Positions 16,108 to 28,009 of a stretch of DNA of 64,000 nucleotides are shown piece after piece (positions within the stretch are counted from its first letter, which is position 1; each line of letters begins with the position of its first letter). The notes under the pieces were generated by a model. The model did not search any database, was not told where the DNA came from, and saw nothing but the letters and a program-made list of their open reading frames with translations. This stretch comes from Rhizobium lusitanum (GTDB taxonomy: Bacteria; Pseudomonadota; Alphaproteobacteria; Rhizobiales; Rhizobiaceae). The translations under genes were made by a program, and so were the position numbers. Location: the NCBI RefSeq assembly GCF_014189535.1, contig NZ_CP050308.1, positions 62,001 through 126,000 on the forward strand, in the 5' to 3' direction.

Positions 16108-16578
16108 ATGTCCCGACGTCACAGAGCAGAAAAGCGCGAGATCAATCCGGACCCTAAGTTCGGCGATCTGGTCGTCACGAAGTTCATGAATGCCATCATG
16201 CTGGACGGCAAGAAGTCCGTAGCTGAAAACATCGTATACGGCGCATTCGACGCCGTGCAGGGCAAGGCAAAGCAGGAACCGCTCGGCGTGTTCCATCAGG
16301 CTTTGGATAACATCGCTCCGCACGTTGAAGTTCGTTCGCGTCGTGTTGGTGGTGCTACCTACCAGGTTCCGGTCGATGTTCGTCCCGAGCGTCGTCAGGC
16401 TCTTGCCATTCGCTGGCTGATCACTGCTGCTCGCAAGCGCAATGAAACTACCATGGTCGACCGTCTCTGCGGCGAACTTCTTGATGCCTCCAACAACCGC
16501 GGCTCTGCCGTCAAGAAGCGCGAAGACACGCACAAGATGGCTGATGCCAACCGTGCGTTCTCGCATTATCGCTGGTAA
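16108..16578 (+). CDS. rpsG: 30S ribosomal protein S7
   Basis: S7 nucleates folding of the 16S 3' domain and lies near the E site. The 156-residue product is standard, with [19 protein letters not shown] at the start and the conserved [17 protein letters not shown] beta hairpin around residues 76-92. The TAA is followed by fusA 30 nt later. In the family it is the autogenous repressor of the str operon. Confidence 0.98.
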   Translation: MSRRHRAEKREINPDPKFGDLVVTKFMNAIMLDGKKSVAENIVYGAFDAVQGKAKQEPLGVFHQALDNIAPHVEVRSRRVGGATYQVPVDVRPERRQALAIRWLITAARKRNETTMVDRLCGELLDASNNRGSAVKKREDTHKMADANRAFSHYRW

Positions 16579-16608
16579 TCCCGAACGGTATCCGAAAGGC
16601 AGTCCATT

Positions 16609-18708
16609 ATGGCTCGCGAATATAAAATCGAAGACTACCGCAATTTCGGTATCATGGCGCACATCGACGCCGGCAAGACCACGACCACCGAGCGTATTCT
16701 TTACTACACCGGCAAGTCGCACAAGATCGGCGAAGTCCACGACGGCGCAGCCACCATGGACTGGATGGAGCAGGAGCAGGAGCGTGGCATCACGATCACC
16801 TCTGCTGCTACCACCACCTACTGGAAGGGCCGCGACGGCACGACCCGCCGCTTCAACATCATTGACACTCCCGGCCACGTCGACTTCACCATTGAAGTCG
16901 AGCGTTCGCTGCGCGTTCTCGACGGTGCCATCGCGCTGCTCGATGCCAACGCCGGTGTTGAGCCGCAGACGGAAACCGTCTGGCGTCAGGCTGAGAAGTA
17001 CAATGTCCCGCGGATGATCTTCTGCAACAAGATGGACAAGACCGGCGCTGACTTCTATCGCTCGGTTGAGATGATCAAGACTCGTCTCGGCGCCACTGCT
17101 GTTGTTATGCAGCTGCCGATCGGTGCTGAAACGGAATTCAAGGGCGTCATCGACCTGATCGAGATGAATGCTCTCATCTGGCGCGACGAATCGCTCGGCG
17201 CGCAGTGGGACGTCGTCGAAATCCCGGAAGACATGAAGGCTAAGGCGCAGGAATATCGCGAGAAGCTGATCGAGACCGTTGTCGAGATCGATGAAGCCGC
17301 GACCGAAGCCTACCTCGAAGGCAATCTGCCTGACAACGATCAGATCCGTGCGCTCGTCCGTCGCGGCACCATCGACGTCAAGTTCCATCCGATGTTCTGC
17401 GGCACCGCATTCAAGAACAAGGGTGTTCAGCCTCTGCTCGACGCCGTCGTTGACTACCTGCCGTCGCCGCTCGACATTCCGGCGATCAAGGGCATCGACT
17501 TCAAGACCGAAGCCGAAATTGAACGTCATGCTGACGACAGCGAGCCGTTGTCGATGCTGGCATTCAAGATCATGAACGACCCCTTCGTCGGTTCGCTGAC
17601 CTTCGCTCGCATCTATTCCGGCAAGCTCGAAAAGGGTACGTCGGTCATCAACACGGTCAAGGACAAGCGCGAGCGCGTCGGCCGTATGCTGCAGATGCAC
17701 TCGAACTCGCGTGAAGACATCGAAGAAGCCTTCGCTGGCGACATCGTTGCTCTGGCCGGCCTCAAGGAAACCACTACTGGCGATACGCTCTGCGATCCGC
17801 TAAAGCCGGTTATCCTCGAGCGCATGGAATTCCCGGAACCGGTCATCCAGATCGCGATCGAGCCGAAGACCAAGGGCGACCAGGAAAAGATGGGCCTCGC
17901 GCTTAACCGTCTGGCTGCTGAAGATCCGTCCTTCCGCGTGAAGACGGACCAGGAATCGGGTCAGACGATCATCGCCGGCATGGGTGAACTTCATCTCGAC
18001 ATCATCGTCGACCGCATGCGTCGTGAATTCAAGGTTGAAGCAACAGTCGGCGCGCCGCAGGTTGCTTATCGCGAAACCATTACGCGTCAGACCGAGAAGG
18101 ACTACACCCACAAGAAGCAGTCGGGTGGTACTGGACAGTTCGCTCGCGTCAAGATCGTGTTCGAACCGAACCCGGACGGCGAAGACTTCAAGTTCGAGTC
18201 CAAGGTCGTCGGCGGTTCTGTTCCGAAGGAATACATCCCGGGCGTTCAGAAGGGTATCGAAAGCGTTCTGTCTTCCGGCCCGCTGGCTGGTTTCCCGATG
18301 CTCGGCGTCAAGGCGACGCTCATCGACGGTGCCTACCATGACGTCGACTCGTCGGTTCTGGCCTTCGAAATTGCTTCCCGTGCCTGCTTCCGTGAAGCAG
18401 CCCGCGAAGCTGGTGCCCAGCTCCTCGAGCCGATGATGAAGGTCGAAGTTGTGACGCCGGAAGATTACGTCGGTGACGTTATCGGCGACCTGAACTCCCG
18501 TCGTGGCCAGATCCAGGGCCAGGAAAGCCGCGGTGTTGCTGTTGTCATCAACGCGAACGTCCCGCTGGCAAACATGTTCAAGTACGTCGACAACCTGCGT
18601 TCCATGTCCCAGGGCCGTGCACAGTACACGATGACCTTCGATCATTACGCGCCGGTTCCGTCGAACGTCGCACAAGAAATCCAGGCAAAGTATTCCGGTC
18701 AGAAGTGA
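16609..18708 (+). CDS. fusA: Elongation factor G
   Basis: EF-G drives ribosomal translocation by GTP hydrolysis. The 699-residue product has P-loop AHIDAGKT (17-24), the switch II motif DTPGHVD and the NKMDKTGAD guanine-specificity motif, followed by domains II-V with no interruption. The start ATG at 16609 follows AAAGGCAG. It is within the str operon between rpsG and tuf. No second fusA is visible here. Confidence 0.98.
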   Translation: MAREYKIEDYRNFGIMAHIDAGKTTTTERILYYTGKSHKIGEVHDGAATMDWMEQEQERGITITSAATTTYWKGRDGTTRRFNIIDTPGHVDFTIEVERSLRVLDGAIALLDANAGVEPQTETVWRQAEKYNVPRMIFCNKMDKTGADFYRSVEMIKTRLGATAVVMQLPIGAETEFKGVIDLIEMNALIWRDESLGAQWDVVEIPEDMKAKAQEYREKLIETVVEIDEAATEAYLEGNLPDNDQIRALVRRGTIDVKFHPMFCGTAFKNKGVQPLLDAVVDYLPSPLDIPAIKGIDFKTEAEIERHADDSEPLSMLAFKIMNDPFVGSLTFARIYSGKLEKGTSVINTVKDKRERVGRMLQMHSNSREDIEEAFAGDIVALAGLKETTTGDTLCDPLKPVILERMEFPEPVIQIAIEPKTKGDQEKMGLALNRLAAEDPSFRVKTDQESGQTIIAGMGELHLDIIVDRMRREFKVEATVGAPQVAYRETITRQTEKDYTHKKQSGGTGQFARVKIVFEPNPDGEDFKFESKVVGGSVPKEYIPGVQKGIESVLSSGPLAGFPMLGVKATLIDGAYHDVDSSVLAFEIASRACFREAAREAGAQLLEPMMKVEVVTPEDYVGDVIGDLNSRRGQIQGQESRGVAVVINANVPLANMFKYVDNLRSMSQGRAQYTMTFDHYAPVPSNVAQEIQAKYSGQK

Positions 18709-18775
18709 CCGGAATACCAATTGACCGATAACAATAATTGATCCCTTCGGGGACAAGAAAAACGGAGAGCCGAAA

Positions 18776-19951
<1,176 letters not shown>

Positions 19952-19989
19952 GTCATTAGGCGGCTGGGCCAAAGCCCGGGATTAAGGAT

Positions 19990-20013
19990 AGGGACACCGA
20001 ACCTGGTGTCCCT
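19990..20013 (+). terminator. Hairpin in the tuf-rpsJ gap
   Basis: A 9-bp perfect stem (19990-19998/20005-20013) with a 6-nt loop lies 38 nt after tuf. Only a short broken T stretch follows. It could be a partial terminator between the str and S10 groups or part of an S10 leader. Confidence 0.4.
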
Positions 20014-20110
20014 CTCGATCTTTGAAACCGGCGGCCCGCCTCGAGTAACTAAAGTTAAAGACGTGTCTTTTAGAGAGGCACGCAGGTAACAGACACAAGG
20101 ATAAAGTCGA

Positions 20111-20419
20111 ATGAACGGCCAGAATATCCGCATCCGCCTTAAGGCGTTCGATCATCGAATTCTCGACGCTTCCACGCGCGAGATCGTATCGACGGCTAAG
20201 CGCACCGGTGCTAGCGTCCGGGGCCCCGTTCCACTTCCGACCCGTATCGAGAAGTTCACGGTTAACCGGTCCCCGCACGTCGACAAGAAGAGCCGCGAGC
20301 AGTTCGAGATGCGCACGCATAAGCGCCTTCTCGATATCGTTGACCCGACCCCGCAGACGGTAGACGCGCTGATGAAGCTCGATCTCGCCGCCGGTGTCGA
20401 TGTTGAGATCAAGCTCTGA
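20111..20419 (+). CDS. rpsJ: 30S ribosomal protein S10
   Basis: S10 serves in the 30S head and as NusE, contacting the NusG KOW domain. The 102-residue product has the conserved [14 protein letters not shown] start and the loop [29 protein letters not shown]. The final DVEIKL is typical. It is first in the S10 gene group, with 40 nt to rplC. Confidence 0.98.
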
Positions 20420-20459
20420 GACCTTAGGGTTCTCGAGCTGAGTGAGAAGGATTGAACCG

Positions 20460-21101
20460 ATGCGTTCAGGTGTGATTGCACAGAAGGTGGGAATGACCCG
20501 CGTCTATAACGACGCCGGCGAGCATGTCCCGGTAACCGTATTGCGTATGGAAGGCTGCCAGGTCGTAGCCCAGCGCACAGTAGAAAAGAATGGCTACACC
20601 GCAGTTCAGCTCGGTGCCGGCCAGGCTAAAGTCAAGAACACGTCGAAGGCCCTTCGCGGTCACTTCGCCGTTGCCAGCGTTGAGCCTAAGGCCAAGCTCG
20701 TTGAATTCCGTGTTTCGGATGACAATCTGCTTGAGGTCGGCACCGAGATCAAGGCAGCTCACTTCGCGACGGGTCAGCTCGTCGATGTGACTGGTACGAC
20801 GATCGGTAAGGGCTTTGCCGGCGCCATGAAGCGCCACGGCTTCGGCGGTCTGCGTGCCACGCACGGTGTGTCTGTTTCGCACCGCTCGCACGGTTCGACC
20901 GGCTCGCGCCAGGATCCGGGCAAGGTGTTCAAGAACAAGAAGATGGCTGGTCACATGGGCCAGACGCGTATCACGACGCAGAACCTCGAAGTGGTATCGA
21001 CCGATGAAGATCGCGGTCTGATCCTCGTCAAGGGCGCAGTTCCCGGCTCCAAGGGTGCCTGGATCATCGTACGCGATGCCGTCAAGTCGGCAGCGAAGTA
21101 A
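20460..21101 (+). CDS. rplC: 50S ribosomal protein L3
   Basis: L3 reaches from the subunit surface to the peptidyl-transferase centre. The 213-residue product begins [14 protein letters not shown] at ATG 20460, with AGAAGGA ten bases upstream; a GTG at 20442 in frame is less likely. The methylated Gln loop region ([23 protein letters not shown]) is present. Standard S10-operon position, with 13 nt to rplD. Confidence 0.97.
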   Translation: MRSGVIAQKVGMTRVYNDAGEHVPVTVLRMEGCQVVAQRTVEKNGYTAVQLGAGQAKVKNTSKALRGHFAVASVEPKAKLVEFRVSDDNLLEVGTEIKAAHFATGQLVDVTGTTIGKGFAGAMKRHGFGGLRATHGVSVSHRSHGSTGSRQDPGKVFKNKKMAGHMGQTRITTQNLEVVSTDEDRGLILVKGAVPGSKGAWIIVRDAVKSAAK

Positions 21102-21114
21102 GGGAGCCAAACCA

Positions 21115-21735
21115 ATGGAATTGAACGTCAAGACCCTCGAGGGCAAAGACGCTGGGAAGGTTTCCCTTTCTGACGCGATTTTCGGCCTTGAGCCGCGTGA
21201 AGATATTATCGCACGCGTCATTCGCTGGCAGCTGGCCAAGAAGCGCCAGGGCACGCACAAGGCTAAGGGCCGCGCTGAAGTTTGGCGCACAGGCGCCAAG
21301 ATGTACAAGCAGAAGGGTACGGGCCGCGCTCGTCACCATTCGGCTCGTGCTCCGCAGTTCCGCGGCGGTGGTAAGGCACACGGCCCGGTCGTGCGCAGCC
21401 ATGAGCATGATCTGCCGAAGAAGGTTCGCGCCCTCGGCCTGCGTCTCGCTCTGTCCGCTAAGTTCAAGGCCGAGGACGTTATCATCCTCGACAACTTGGT
21501 CGCGGCTGATACCAAGACCAAGGTTCTGGCCGGCGCTTTCGAGACGCTTGGCCTGACCAACGCGCTCTTCATCGGTGGTGCCGAGCTCGACAGCAACTTC
21601 AAGCTCGCAGCCGCTAACATCCCGAATATCGATGTTCTGCCGGTTCAGGGCATCAACGTTTACGATATCCTGCGCCGCGGCAAGCTCGTGCTGTCCAAGG
21701 CTGCAGTTGAAGCTCTAGAGGAGCGATTCAAGTGA
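21115..21735 (+). CDS. rplD: 50S ribosomal protein L4
   Basis: L4 lines the exit tunnel constriction and in enterobacteria represses the S10 operon. The 206-residue product has the extended tunnel loop ([19 protein letters not shown] and following [19 protein letters not shown], roughly residues 42-85). ATG 21115 gives the conserved [10 protein letters not shown] start after AAGGGAGCC. Its stop overlaps the rplW start by 4 nt (GTGA). Confidence 0.97.
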   Translation: MELNVKTLEGKDAGKVSLSDAIFGLEPREDIIARVIRWQLAKKRQGTHKAKGRAEVWRTGAKMYKQKGTGRARHHSARAPQFRGGGKAHGPVVRSHEHDLPKKVRALGLRLALSAKFKAEDVIILDNLVAADTKTKVLAGAFETLGLTNALFIGGAELDSNFKLAAANIPNIDVLPVQGINVYDILRRGKLVLSKAAVEALEERFK

Positions 21736-22025
21736 CGGATCTTCGCCATTACGATGTGATCGTTTCTCCTGCGATCACCGAAAAGTCCACCCTGCTTTCG
21801 GACAATAACCAGGTTGTTTTCAACGTTGCCAAGACCGCGACAAAGCCTGAAATCAAGGCCGCCGTCGAAGCTCTGTTCGGCGTCAAGGTTACGGCCGTCA
21901 ACACTCTGCTGCGCCTGGGCAAGACCAAGCGGTTTAAAGGTCTCGTCGGCAAGCAGAAGGACGTGAAGAAGGCTATCGTGACGCTCGCCGAAGGCCAGTC
22001 GATCGACGTCTCCACCGGTCTCTGA
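21732..22025 (+). CDS. rplW: 50S ribosomal protein L23
   Basis: L23 sits at the tunnel exit and docks trigger factor and SRP. The 97-residue product starts with GTG that overlaps the rplD stop (GTGA at 21732-21735), giving [19 protein letters not shown]. The flexible loop with basic [10 protein letters not shown] is present. Tight coupling with rplD and an 11-nt gap to rplB. Confidence 0.97.
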   Translation: MTDLRHYDVIVSPAITEKSTLLSDNNQVVFNVAKTATKPEIKAAVEALFGVKVTAVNTLLRLGKTKRFKGLVGKQKDVKKAIVTLAEGQSIDVSTGL

Positions 22026-22036
22026 GGAATAAGAAA

Positions 22037-22873
22037 ATGGCATTGAAAACATTCAATCCGACGACCCCGAGCCAGCGTCAGCTGGTCATCGTTGATCGCT
22101 CGTCCCTCTACAAGGGCAAGCCGGTCAAGTCGCTGACGGAAGGTCTGAGCTCCAAGGGTGGTCGTAACAACACCGGTCGCATTACCGTGCGTTTCCAGGG
22201 TGGCGGTCACAAGCGTACCTACCGTCTGGTGGACTTCAAGCGTCGTAAGTTCGACATTGAAGCAACCGTTCAGCGTATCGAATACGACCCGAACCGTACC
22301 GCATACATCGCTCTGGTGAAGTATGCTGATGGCGATCAGGCCTATATCCTTGCGCCGCAGCGTTTGACGACCGGCGACAAGGTCATCGCCTCCGAAAAGG
22401 CCGTGGACGTGAAGCCAGGCAACACCATGCCGCTTCAGTTCATCCCGGTCGGCTCCATCATCCACAATGTGGAAATGAAGCCGGGCAAGGGTGGTCAGAT
22501 CGCTCGCTCTGCTGGCGGTTACGCCCAGCTCGTCGGTCGTGACCAGGGCATGGCAATCCTTCGCCTGAACTCCGGCGAACAGCGCCTCGTGCACGGCACT
22601 TGCCTTGCAACGATCGGTGCCGTTTCCAACCCGGACCATGGCAACATCAACGATGGCAAGGCCGGTCGTTCGCGTTGGCGCGGTAAGAAGCCGCACGTTC
22701 GCGGCGTCGTCATGAACCCAGTCGACCATCCGCACGGCGGTGGTGAAGGCCGGACCTCCGGTGGTCGCCATCCGGTGACCCCATGGGGCAAGCCGACTAA
22801 GGGCAAGCGCACGCGGTCGAACAAGTCGACCGATAAAATGATTATGCGCTCGCGCCATCAGCGCAAGAAGTAA
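22037..22873 (+). CDS. rplB: 50S ribosomal protein L2
   Basis: L2 is needed for subunit association and peptidyl transferase activity. The 278-residue product has the conserved C-terminal block [13 protein letters not shown] with the functionally important His, followed by the basic tail ending [11 protein letters not shown]. The start ATG at 22037 has a GAGGAATAAG site. Confidence 0.98.
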   Translation: MALKTFNPTTPSQRQLVIVDRSSLYKGKPVKSLTEGLSSKGGRNNTGRITVRFQGGGHKRTYRLVDFKRRKFDIEATVQRIEYDPNRTAYIALVKYADGDQAYILAPQRLTTGDKVIASEKAVDVKPGNTMPLQFIPVGSIIHNVEMKPGKGGQIARSAGGYAQLVGRDQGMAILRLNSGEQRLVHGTCLATIGAVSNPDHGNINDGKAGRSRWRGKKPHVRGVVMNPVDHPHGGGEGRTSGGRHPVTPWGKPTKGKRTRSNKSTDKMIMRSRHQRKK

Positions 22874-22888
22874 GAGAGGAAGTCTCAA

Positions 22889-23167
22889 GTGGCTCGTTCA
22901 GTATGGAAAGGTCCGTTTGTTGACGGCTATCTTCTCAAGAAGGCTGAGAAGGTACGCGAAGGCGGACGCAGTGAAGTAATCAAGATCTGGAGCCGTCGCT
23001 CCACGATCATGCCGCAGTTCGTTGGTCTTACCTTCGGCGTATACAACGGCAGCAAGCACATTCCGGTCAGTGTCAACGAAGACATGGTCGGTCACAAGTT
23101 CGGTGAGTTCGCCCCGACCCGCACCTACTACGGTCACGGCGCGGACAAGAAGGCGAAGAGGAAGTAA
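22889..23167 (+). CDS. rpsS: 30S ribosomal protein S19
   Basis: S19 binds the 30S head with S13 and contacts the A-site tRNA region. The 92-residue product starts at GTG 22889 behind AGAGGAAG, giving the conserved [17 protein letters not shown]. Conserved [23 protein letters not shown] follows. Two bases separate its stop from the rplV ATG. Confidence 0.97.
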   Translation: MARSVWKGPFVDGYLLKKAEKVREGGRSEVIKIWSRRSTIMPQFVGLTFGVYNGSKHIPVSVNEDMVGHKFGEFAPTRTYYGHGADKKAKRK

Positions 23168-23169
23168 CA

Positions 23170-23568
23170 ATGGGCAAGGCAAAAGCCGAACGCCGGCTGA
23201 AGGATAATGAAGCGCAGGCAATTGCGCGCACGCTCCGCGTCAGCCCGCAGAAGCTCAACCTGGTTGCAGCATCTATCCGCGGCAAGAAGGTTGATCGTGC
23301 ACTCGCAGAGCTGGAATTCTCCCGCAAGCGTATCGCAGGCGCCGTCAAGAAGACGCTTGAATCTGCGATCGCCAATGCTGAGAACAACCATGATCTCGAC
23401 GTTGATTCGCTGGTCGTAGCGGAAGCCTACGTCGGCAAGTCGATCGTCATGAAGCGTTTCCACGCTCGTGGCCGTGGCCGTGCGTCTCGCATCGAGCGTC
23501 CGTTCGCCCACCTGACGATCGTTGTTCGTGAAGTGGAAGCGGTTGAAGCTCAAGGGGAGGCTGCATAA
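23170..23568 (+). CDS. rplV: 50S ribosomal protein L22
   Basis: L22 contributes a beta hairpin to the exit tunnel. The 132-residue product shows the conserved [21 protein letters not shown] opening and the hairpin tip [16 protein letters not shown] at about residues 97-112, with no macrolide-type insertion. Its stop overlaps the rpsC start by one base (TAATG). Confidence 0.97.
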   Translation: MGKAKAERRLKDNEAQAIARTLRVSPQKLNLVAASIRGKKVDRALAELEFSRKRIAGAVKKTLESAIANAENNHDLDVDSLVVAEAYVGKSIVMKRFHARGRGRASRIERPFAHLTIVVREVEAVEAQGEAA

Positions 23569-24293
23569 TGGGTCAGAAAATCAATCCAATCGGTTTTCGT
23601 CTCGGCATCAACCGTACTTGGGATAGCCGCTGGTTTGCGGACAACGCCGAGTATGGTCAGCTTCTCCACGAAGATCTGAAGATGCGTAAGTTCGTCATGG
23701 ACGAACTGAAGCAGGCTGGTATCTCCAAGGTGGTCATCGAGCGTCCGCACAAGAAGTGCCGCGTCACGATCCACTCGGCTCGTCCGGGCCTGATCATCGG
23801 CAAGAAGGGCGCAGACATCGACAAGCTTCGCAAGAAGCTGTCGGACATGACGAATTCCGAAACGCACCTCAACATCGTTGAAGTACGCAAGCCGGAAATC
23901 GACGCTGTTCTGGTTGCCCAGTCGATCGCTCAGCAGCTCGAACGCCGCGTGGCGTTCCGTCGCGCCATGAAGCGCGCTGTTCAGTCCGCAATGCGTCTTG
24001 GCGCCGAAGGCATCAAGATCACCTGCGGTGGCCGTCTTGGCGGCGCTGAAATCGCTCGTACGGAATGGTATCGCGAAGGTCGCGTGCCGTTGCATACGCT
24101 GCGCGCCGATATCGATTACGGTACGGCTGAAGCAGAAACCGCATTCGGCATCTGCGGCATCAAGGTTTGGATCTTCAAGGGCGAAATCCTTGAGCATGAT
24201 CCGATGGCCTCCGAACGCCGTGCGCTGGAAGGCGACGCCCAGGGTCCGGCTAGCCGTGATCGCGATAGAGACCGCCGCCGCGATAACGCTTAA
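23568..24293 (+). CDS. rpsC: 30S ribosomal protein S3
   Basis: S3 forms part of the mRNA entry site and its helicase activity. The 241-residue product begins [20 protein letters not shown] and has the KH-type motif [19 protein letters not shown]. The C-terminal tail is Arg-rich ([13 protein letters not shown]), a common variable end. Coupled to rplV by a 1-nt overlap. Confidence 0.97.
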   Translation: MGQKINPIGFRLGINRTWDSRWFADNAEYGQLLHEDLKMRKFVMDELKQAGISKVVIERPHKKCRVTIHSARPGLIIGKKGADIDKLRKKLSDMTNSETHLNIVEVRKPEIDAVLVAQSIAQQLERRVAFRRAMKRAVQSAMRLGAEGIKITCGGRLGGAEIARTEWYREGRVPLHTLRADIDYGTAEAETAFGICGIKVWIFKGEILEHDPMASERRALEGDAQGPASRDRDRDRRRDNA

Positions 24294-24329
24294 TAGCGTA
24301 CGTGGCAGATAAGTTCGGAGAATAGAAAA

Positions 24330-24743
24330 ATGTTGCAGCCAAAGCGTACGAAGTACCGGAAGCAATTTAAGGGTCGCATCAAGGGCGTTGCCAAGGGCGG
24401 TTCTGATCTCGCATTCGGCGAATTCGGCCTGAAGTCGCAGGAACCCAACCGCGTCAACGCTCGCGAGATCGAAGCGGCTCGCCGCGCGATCACGCGTCAC
24501 ATGAAGCGTGCCGGCCGTGTATGGATCCGGGTGTTCCCGGATGTTCCGGTAACCAAGAAGCCGACCGAAGTCCGTATGGGTAAGGGTAAAGGCTCTGTCG
24601 AATACTGGGCATGCAAGGTCAAGCCCGGCCGTATGATGTTCGAGATCGATGGTGTAAGCGAAGAAATCGCTCGTGAGGCTCTGCGCCTCGGTTCCGCCAA
24701 GCTCTCGGTCAAGACGCGCTTCGTGCAGCGCATTGCAGAGTAA
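24330..24743 (+). CDS. rplP: 50S ribosomal protein L16
   Basis: L16 helps shape the A-site tRNA binding region of the 50S subunit. The 137-residue product starts [19 protein letters not shown] and contains the conserved [19 protein letters not shown] block and the hydroxylated-Arg region [18 protein letters not shown]. The downstream gene is rpmC after 11 nt. Confidence 0.97.
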   Translation: MLQPKRTKYRKQFKGRIKGVAKGGSDLAFGEFGLKSQEPNRVNAREIEAARRAITRHMKRAGRVWIRVFPDVPVTKKPTEVRMGKGKGSVEYWACKVKPGRMMFEIDGVSEEIAREALRLGSAKLSVKTRFVQRIAE

Positions 24744-24754
24744 GGAAGAAGCTC

Positions 24755-24955
24755 ATGAAAGCCGCAGATGTTCGCGCCCTGAGCGCCGACCAACTCAAGG
24801 ACGAGCTTGCCAAGCTGAAGAAGGAGCAGTTCAATCTGCGCTTTCAGAAGGCGACTGGTCAGCTTGAGAAGTCCTCGCGCATCGACGAAGTCCGCAAGGA
24901 TATCGCTCGCGTGAAAACCATTGCCCGCCAGAAGGCGGCAGAAGCAAAGGCCTAA
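24755..24955 (+). CDS. rpmC: 50S ribosomal protein L29
   Basis: L29 lies beside L23 at the tunnel exit. The 66-residue all-helical protein shows the family pattern [20 protein letters not shown] and the [14 protein letters not shown] motif. Stop to rpsQ is 12 nt. Confidence 0.97.
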   Translation: MKAADVRALSADQLKDELAKLKKEQFNLRFQKATGQLEKSSRIDEVRKDIARVKTIARQKAAEAKA

Positions 24956-24967
24956 AGGAAAAATAAC

Positions 24968-25252
24968 ATGCCGAAGCGCATTCTGCAGGGCGTCGTGGTC
25001 AGCGACAAGAACGAGAAGACGGTAGTTGTCCGCGTTGAGCGTCGTTTCGCTCACCCGCTGCTCCAGAAGACCGTTCGTCGTTCCAAAAAGTACAAGGCCC
25101 ACGACGAGAACAATCAGTACAAGGTCGGCGACAACGTTTCCATCGAGGAATGCGCGCCGATCTCCAAAGACAAGACCTGGACGGTCGTTTCCGCCCAGTC
25201 AAGTAACAGAATTTCGCTCAGGCCCTTGCGTCTGGGCGAAATATCTGTATGA
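24968..25252 (+). CDS. rpsQ: 30S ribosomal protein S17 with anomalous C-terminal extension
   Basis: S17 is a primary 16S-binding OB-fold protein. Residues 1-77 ([20 protein letters not shown] to [11 protein letters not shown]) are fully standard. After that the frame runs 17 more residues ([17 protein letters not shown]) to give 94 aa. A TAA in another frame lies at 25204-25206, where the normal stop would be expected; inserting one base near 25200 would restore an ending of S-K-stop at about 79 aa. The extra coding stretch coincides with a 12-bp RNA hairpin, which is a mark of noncoding sequence. It is therefore either a real one-base deletion that lengthened the protein or a sequencing error. 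S17 function should be kept, as the extension follows the complete fold. Confidence 0.9.
   Translation: MPKRILQGVVVSDKNEKTVVVRVERRFAHPLLQKTVRRSKKYKAHDENNQYKVGDNVSIEECAPISKDKTWTVVSAQSSNRISLRPLRLGEISV
25211..25242 (+). other. 12-bp hairpin over the rpsQ 3' end
   Basis: Segment 25211-25222 pairs with 25231-25242 (12 bp, two G-T pairs) around CCCTTGCG. It lies within the unusual extension of rpsQ. It would make sense as an intergenic structure if rpsQ originally ended at 25206. Confidence 0.55.
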
Positions 25253-25270
25253 AGCACGAGCTTGGAAGCA

Positions 25271-25302
25271 GGACGCTCGAGTACGAGCGTTCTTTTGCTT
25301 TG
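25271..25302 (+). terminator. Terminator-like hairpin in the rpsQ-rplN gap
   Basis: A 9-bp stem (25271-25279/25284-25292, one G-T pair) with an AGTA loop is followed by TTTTGCTTTGTT. It sits in a 179-nt gap, long for the interior of an r-protein operon. Together with the hairpin at 25211 it suggests attenuation or a transcript boundary between the S10 and spc groups. Confidence 0.5.
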
Positions 25303-25431
25303 TTGATGGCTGGCAAAGGTAACCCTTGTGGTTCCAAGCGCTGGAGAAATCAGACAAGAGACTAGTCCATAAGCCGGGGTAGGGGGTCGTTAGACCCAAC
25401 CATTCCGGTAACAACAAGAAGGCGACCTGAC

Positions 25432-25800
25432 ATGATTCAGATGCAAACAAACCTCGACGTGGCGGATAATTCCGGCGCACGTCGTGTCATGTGCATCAAG
25501 GTGCTGGGCGGTTCGAAGCGCAAGTATGCCTCGATCGGCGACGTTATCGTCGTTTCGATCAAGGAAGCCATTCCGCGCGGCCGCGTGAAGAAGGGTGACG
25601 TGATGAAGGCGGTTGTCGTTCGCACCGCTAAAGACATCCGTCGTCCGGATGGCAGCGTTATCCGCTTCGATACCAATGCAGCAGTCCTCATCGATAACAA
25701 AAAAGAGCCGATCGGCACCCGTATCTTCGGACCGGTTCCGCGCGAACTTCGCGCTAAGAACCATATGAAGATCATCTCGCTCGCTCCAGAAGTACTGTAA
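25432..25800 (+). CDS. rplN: 50S ribosomal protein L14
   Basis: L14 lies at the subunit interface and binds RsfS and L19. The 122-residue product begins [20 protein letters not shown] and has the conserved [20 protein letters not shown]. It is the first gene of the spc group, after an unusually structured gap, and 12 nt ahead of rplX. Confidence 0.98.
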   Translation: MIQMQTNLDVADNSGARRVMCIKVLGGSKRKYASIGDVIVVSIKEAIPRGRVKKGDVMKAVVVRTAKDIRRPDGSVIRFDTNAAVLIDNKKEPIGTRIFGPVPRELRAKNHMKIISLAPEVL

Positions 25801-25812
25801 GGGAGCGGAGCG

Positions 25813-26121
25813 ATGAAAAAGATCCGTAAAGGCGACAAGGTTGTCGTATTGGCCGGCAAGGACAAGGGCCGTACCGGCGAAGTCATTCTAATGCTGCCGA
25901 AGGAAGACCGTGCGGTCGTCCGTGGCGTCAACGTCATCAAGCGCCACCAGCGCCAGACGCAGACCCAGGAAGCTGGCATTATCAGCAAGGAAGCCTCGCT
26001 TCACCTGTCCAACCTCGCAATCGTCGACAAGGACGGTAAGCCGACCCGCGTCGGTTTTCAGGTTGTAGACGGCAAGAAGGTCCGCGTGGCGAAGACCTCG
26101 GGAGAAGTGATCGATGGCTGA
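25813..26121 (+). CDS. rplX: 50S ribosomal protein L24
   Basis: L24 starts 50S assembly and lines the tunnel exit. The 102-residue product has the N-terminal KOW motif ([20 protein letters not shown]) and the conserved [10 protein letters not shown]. Its end overlaps the rplE start by 8 nt, indicating translational coupling. Confidence 0.97.
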   Translation: MKKIRKGDKVVVLAGKDKGRTGEVILMLPKEDRAVVRGVNVIKRHQRQTQTQEAGIISKEASLHLSNLAIVDKDGKPTRVGFQVVDGKKVRVAKTSGEVIDG

Positions 26122-26671
26122 GGTAAAGTACGAGCCGCGGCTCAAGAAAGAATACGTTGCCCGCATTCGTGCGGCGATGCAGGAGCAGTTCTCCTACGCC
26201 AACGAAATGCAGATCCCGAAGCTTGATAAGATCGTGATCAACATGGGCGTGGGCGAAGCAACGGCTGATTCGAAGAAGCCGACTGTTGCTGCCGCCGACC
26301 TTGCAGCGATTGCCGGCCAGAAGCCGGTTATCACGCATGCTCGCAACTCCATCGCAGGCTTCAAGGTCCGCGAAAATATGCCAATCGGCGCCAAGGTAAC
26401 CCTTCGCGGCGCCCGCATGTACGAGTTTCTGGATCGTCTGATCAACATCGCGCTCCCGCGCGTTCGCGACTTTCGTGGCCTGAACCCGAAAAGCTTTGAC
26501 GGTCGTGGCAACTTCGCCATGGGCATCAAGGAACACATTGTGTTCCCTGAGATCAACTACGATAAGGTTGATCAGATGTGGGGCATGGACATCATCGTTT
26601 GCACGACGGCGACCGCGGATGACGAAGCTCGGGCTCTTCTGAAAGAGTTCAACTTCCCGTTCCGTCAATAA
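26114..26671 (+). CDS. rplE: 50S ribosomal protein L5
   Basis: L5 binds 5S rRNA in the central protuberance. The 185-residue product has [16 protein letters not shown], the [18 protein letters not shown] block and the conserved [14 protein letters not shown] segment. Starts inside rplX (8-nt overlap). Confidence 0.98.
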   Translation: MAEVKYEPRLKKEYVARIRAAMQEQFSYANEMQIPKLDKIVINMGVGEATADSKKPTVAAADLAAIAGQKPVITHARNSIAGFKVRENMPIGAKVTLRGARMYEFLDRLINIALPRVRDFRGLNPKSFDGRGNFAMGIKEHIVFPEINYDKVDQMWGMDIIVCTTATADDEARALLKEFNFPFRQ

Positions 26672-26704
26672 CCGTAACGACGAGCGTAGAAAAGGAACCT
26701 AAAT

Positions 26705-27010
26705 ATGGCGAAGACAAGCGCAGTTGAAAAGAACAAGCGCCGCCGCAATACGGTTGCCACTCAATCCGCGAAGCGGGCTGCTCTGAAGGCAACCATCATG
26801 AACCAGTCTCTCCCGATCGAAGACCGGTTCAAGGCCACACTGAAGCTGGCATCGCTCCCGCGCGATGGATCGAAGACTCGTGTTCGCAACCGTTGCGAAA
26901 TTTCGGGCCGCCCGCGCGCCTATTACCGCAAACTGCGCATGTCGCGTATTGCGCTGCGTGAACTCGGCAATTTCGGCAAGGTGCCGGGCATTGTCAAGTC
27001 GAGCTGGTAA
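26705..27010 (+). CDS. rpsN: 30S ribosomal protein S14 (zinc-free long form)
   Basis: S14 stabilises the 30S head. The 101-residue protein is the long form lacking the paired CxxC zinc motifs, with the C-terminal signature [20 protein letters not shown] and final GIVKSSW. Good AAAGGAACC ribosome-binding site. Gaps of 33 and 12 nt to its neighbours. Confidence 0.97.
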   Translation: MAKTSAVEKNKRRRNTVATQSAKRAALKATIMNQSLPIEDRFKATLKLASLPRDGSKTRVRNRCEISGRPRAYYRKLRMSRIALRELGNFGKVPGIVKSSW

Positions 27011-27022
27011 GGAGCAGATTAG

Positions 27023-27421
27023 ATGACTATGACTGATCCTTTGGGCGATATGCTCACACGCATCCGCAATGGCGCTTCGCGTCGCAAGTCGTCGGTTTCG
27101 ACGCCTGCTTCCAAGCTCCGTGCACGCGTTCTCGATGTTCTCCAGGCTGAAGGCTACATCCGTGGCTACTCTGTCGTCGATTTCGGCAACGGCAAGTCTG
27201 AGCTCAGCATCGAACTCAAGTACTATGAAGGCTCATCGGTGATCCGCGAGATCGGCCGAGTGTCTAAGCCGGGCCGCCGAGTTTATGTCTCGGTTAAGTC
27301 CATTCCGCAGGTCGCGAACGGTCTCGGTATCATCATCCTTTCGACTCCGAAGGGTGTGATGGCCGATCACCAGGCTCGTGAACAGAATGTTGGTGGTGAG
27401 GTTCTTTGCTCGGTCTTCTAA
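27023..27421 (+). CDS. rpsH: 30S ribosomal protein S8
   Basis: S8 binds the 16S central domain and, in enterobacteria, represses the spc operon through a site near rplE. The 132-residue product starts [20 protein letters not shown] 27023 is preferred over the Met two codons later because it matches the family start. The C-terminal [20 protein letters not shown] motif is intact. Confidence 0.97.
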   Translation: MTMTDPLGDMLTRIRNGASRRKSSVSTPASKLRARVLDVLQAEGYIRGYSVVDFGNGKSELSIELKYYEGSSVIREIGRVSKPGRRVYVSVKSIPQVANGLGIIILSTPKGVMADHQAREQNVGGEVLCSVF

Positions 27422-27463
27422 GACCGAACATGGATCTCCTTCGAAACAGACAGGTTTGAAAAA

Positions 27464-27997
27464 ATGTCTCGTATCGGTAAGAAGCCCGTTCAGGTGCCTG
27501 CAGGAATCACCGCCTCGGTTGATGGCCAAAAGGTGACTGCTAAGGGCCCCAAGGGCGAACTGTTTTTCGTTGCTAACGACGAAATCGGTCTCAAGCTGGA
27601 AGATAATGCAATTGTCGTAACGCCGCTTAGCAACTCCAAGGATGCTCGTTCGAAGTGGGGCATGTCCCGCACGATGATCGAAAACATCCTGAAGGGTGTT
27701 AAGGACGGCTACGAGCGGAAGCTCGAAATCAACGGCGTCGGCTACCGTGCCGCCCTGCAGGGCAAGAACCTGCAGCTCGCGCTCGGATTCAGCCACGACG
27801 TGGTTTATGAGCCGCCGGAAGGCATTACGATTGCTGTGCCGAAGCCGACGGAAATCGTCGTCACCGGCATCAACAAGCAGCAGGTCGGCCAAGTTGCCGC
27901 TGAAATCCGCGAATACCGCGGTCCTGAGCCTTACAAGGGCAAGGGCGTTAAGTATGCCGGCGAGCGGATCGTCCGCAAAGAAGGCAAGAAGAAGTAA
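27464..27997 (+). CDS. rplF: 50S ribosomal protein L6
   Basis: L6 sits near the factor-binding site. The 177-residue product carries the duplicated domain, with start [15 protein letters not shown] and the conserved C-terminal [23 protein letters not shown]. It follows rpsH after a 42-nt gap. Confidence 0.97.
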   Translation: MSRIGKKPVQVPAGITASVDGQKVTAKGPKGELFFVANDEIGLKLEDNAIVVTPLSNSKDARSKWGMSRTMIENILKGVKDGYERKLEINGVGYRAALQGKNLQLALGFSHDVVYEPPEGITIAVPKPTEIVVTGINKQQVGQVAAEIREYRGPEPYKGKGVKYAGERIVRKEGKKK

Positions 27998-28009
27998 GGA
28001 TCACGCGAA

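Noticed and set aside
24968..25252. Calling rpsQ a pseudogene
   Set aside because: All of the S17 fold is intact; only the tail is abnormal. S17 is essential and no second copy is visible here.
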